Made by a program: the position numbers and the translations under genes
Source of the DNA: Phycicoccus duodecadis
GTDB taxonomy: Bacteria > Actinomycetota > Actinomycetes > Actinomycetales > Dermatophilaceae
DNA length: 64,000 bases
Reading direction: 5' to 3'
Assembly: GCF_002846495.1 (NCBI RefSeq)
Contig: NZ_PJNE01000001.1
Coordinates: forward strand, 744,001-808,000
Part shown: positions 62,739-64,000 of the stretch, piece by piece
How the letters are laid out: the number at the start of each line of letters is the position of its first letter
Position numbering within the stretch: the first letter of the stretch is position 1
The notes under the pieces: generated by a model
Told to the model about the DNA's origin: nothing
Databases searched by the model: none
The model's input: only the letters and a program-made list of their open reading frames with translations

Positions 62739-63682
62739 CGCGTCGCCCCCACGCGGTCCAGGAGGTGCTCCAGGCCGGGGTCGGCGAAGCGCTCGGCGGC
62801 GCGGTCGAGCTTGTCGGCGGCCCAGCCCGCGAAGTCGAAGCCGAGCGTGCTGGTGCCGGCCTGGATGACGCCCCACAGCGTCCACGTGTGGGCGGCCGCG
62901 CCGACGAAGAGGCGCGCCCGGTCCAGGAGCACCTCGGCCCGGGCGCCGTCGGGCTCGTAGGCGTGGACCAGGGCGGCCAGGGCGTCGTCGCCGAGGCCCG
63001 CCTCCTGGGCCAGGTTGCCGAGCTCGAAGGCGGCCTCCCCCATCCCGGAGTACTCGAAGTCGATGATGCGGACGCGTTCGCCGTCGTCGAGGAGGTTGGC
63101 CGCGAGCAGGTCGTTGTGGCAGGGCACCGGGGCCGACCGGTGGGCGGCCAGGGCGGCCTCGACGCGGCCCGCGGTGGCGGCCAGGTCGTCGTACCCGGCG
63201 GGCGGCGCGAGTCCGTGCTCGCGGGCCAGCGCCAGGTAGCGGCGCTGGAGGTCGAACACGTCGAAGGCCCCCTCGAACGGCGCGGCACCGTGCAGGGCCC
63301 GCACCGCGTCGGCCACGCGGTCGAGCTCGGCCGCGACGGCGGCGTCGGTGAGGGTGCGCGAGGGGATGTACTCCACCACCAGCACTCCCTCTCCGGGCAG
63401 GTGTCCGAGCACCTCCGGGGCGACCCCGACGGCCGCGGCCCGGCGCGAGTTGGCGACCTCGCACTCCCGGTCGACCGCGAGCAGCGCGGTCGCCGGGTCG
63501 GAGAGGCGCACCACGACGTCGGGGCCGCCGTCGAAGCAGACCCGCAGGATGCGGTTGGTCAGCCCACCCTCGAGCTCGGTGACCCGGCGCGGCCGGTGGG
63601 CATGGGCCGCGAGCGCGGGGACGCGGGTGAGGGCCAGCTCGATGGTCGGGCCCTCACCCGCGGGCTCGCGGGGCGGGGTCAG
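62735..63682 (-). CDS. choline/ethanolamine kinase-like phosphotransferase, probable CTG start
   Basis: A 315-residue APH/ChoK-fold protein. PVPCHNDLLAANLLDDG is the catalytic loop and VRIIDFEYSGMGEAAFELGN the metal loop; ELEGGLTNRILRV is the nucleotide-binding strand. The frame has no ATG, GTG or TTG near the expected N-terminus. The best start is a CTG at 63682 overlapping the permease stop as CTGA, the analogue of the ATGA overlaps elsewhere in this cluster; the next in-frame GTG upstream would overlap the permease by well over 100 bases. Substrate inferred from fold and context only. Confidence 0.85.
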   Translation of the reverse strand: MTPPREPAGEGPTIELALTRVPALAAHAHRPRRVTELEGGLTNRILRVCFDGGPDVVVRLSDPATALLAVDRECEVANSRRAAAVGVAPEVLGHLPGEGVLVVEYIPSRTLTDAAVAAELDRVADAVRALHGAAPFEGAFDVFDLQRRYLALAREHGLAPPAGYDDLAATAGRVEAALAAHRSAPVPCHNDLLAANLLDDGERVRIIDFEYSGMGEAAFELGNLAQEAGLGDDALAALVHAYEPDGARAEVLLDRARLFVGAAAHTWTLWGVIQAGTSTLGFDFAGWAADKLDRAAERFADPGLEHLLDRVGATR

Positions 63683-64000
63683 TGCTTCGGCCCCGGTTCG
63701 GCCGACCCGTCGTGGGCCACCCCGTCGTGGGCCGTCCCGCCGTGCGCGCTGCCGCCGTGGTGCTCCAGCGCGATCTCGTCGGCGCTGGACACCCCGTCCG
63801 GGAGGTCGAGGGTGACCTTGGGCCCGGTGAACCACTTCTTCGCGGACAGGTGCCACCCGATCCACAGCGCGAGCAGGGTGCCACCCATGAGGATCGGCGC
63901 GTAGTTGACGAACTTCCACTCGAAGGTCTCGTGGAAGGGGTTGGCCGCCGGGGTGAAGGGCAGGATGAAGTAGACCGAGATGGTCGCGATCTCCGCGACC
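63679..64000 (-). CDS. amino-acid/amine permease, C-terminal end (runs off the window)
   Basis: The last 106 residues of a membrane transporter. A helix (VAEIATISVYFILPF), a linker with ANPFHETFEWKFVNY, and a final helix APILMGGTLLALWIGWHL precede KKWFTGPK, a pattern common at the end of APC-superfamily amino-acid permeases. The cytosolic tail is unusual: His/Gly/Asp-rich with repeated AHGG/AHDG units. It heads the kinase-FAD/GcvT gene run, so an ethanolamine or amino-acid substrate is plausible. The N-terminal part is outside the window. Confidence 0.75.
   Translation of the reverse strand, partial: VAEIATISVYFILPFTPAANPFHETFEWKFVNYAPILMGGTLLALWIGWHLSAKKWFTGPKVTLDLPDGVSSADEIALEHHGGSAHGGTAHDGVAHDGSAEPGPKH

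Overview
The window looks like a chromosomal segment of a high-GC actinobacterium. The evidence is its very high G+C, its frequent GTG starts, the conserved smc-ftsY-amt-glnB-glnD-ffh and coaD/rsmD/recG/DAK2/rpmB/thiL/ddl blocks, an HU protein with a long Lys/Ala/Pro tail, a cofactor F420 gene (cofC), and a DUF222/HNH '13E12' gene. A member of the Micrococcales, for example an Intrasporangiaceae-like genus, is my inference. No sequence search was run. Most of the window is ordinary core chromosome; accessory material is confined to a few spots.

Layout. 1-8166 (mostly minus): partial amidohydrolase, methyltransferase, alpha/beta hydrolase, ffh, then the nitrogen operon amt-glnB-glnD with a GlnR-like site in front of amt. 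8157-15778: DUF393 protein, ftsY, an M13 peptidase, a large secreted beta-propeller protein, signal peptidase I and a tiny secreted Cys-rich peptide. 15869-25370: smc, chorismate mutase, acylphosphatase, an inserted AT3/SGNH acyltransferase on the plus strand, mutM, rnc, rpmF, yceD and coaD. 25390-37890: hemerythrin, rsmD-recG-DAK2, rpmB, thiL, a stand-alone RAM protein, a DUF3515 lipoprotein, ddl, a Cys/Met PLP enzyme, gpsA-plsC and cofC. 37902-41752: HU, leuD, leuC and the divergent IclR-type regulator. 41813-44625: five tandem 19-bp repeats, tRNA-Glu, tRNA-Gln, a HAD hydrolase and gltX. 44700-47508 is an accessory island (DUF2306 protein, small acidic protein, SOS-box-controlled HNH gene) between gltX and an FAH-family gene. 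48440-53739: SGNH lipoprotein, a DNA-glycosylase-like protein, an MHS transporter, and citramalate synthase cimA preceded by an isoleucine-rich leader peptide and a terminator. 53843-64000 (minus): an amine/ethanolamine-type gamma-glutamylation cluster of permease, kinase-like protein, FAD/GcvT oxidoreductase, FadR-type regulator, glutamine-synthetase-like ligase, aldehyde dehydrogenase, SDR, gamma-glutamyl hydrolase and an MBL hydrolase.

Themes. Branched-chain amino-acid genes appear twice with visible control: an IclR-type operator at leuC and an Ile-codon attenuator at cimA. Nitrogen control appears at amt, and the terminal cluster probably funnels amine nitrogen through gamma-glutamyl intermediates under a FadR-like repressor with an 18-bp palindrome. 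Many genes start 6-8 bases after a TANNNT -10 box, the signature of leaderless transcripts. The least explained item is the 43-residue secreted peptide at 15647-15778, whose predicted mature 16-mer carries CGPCYACC.
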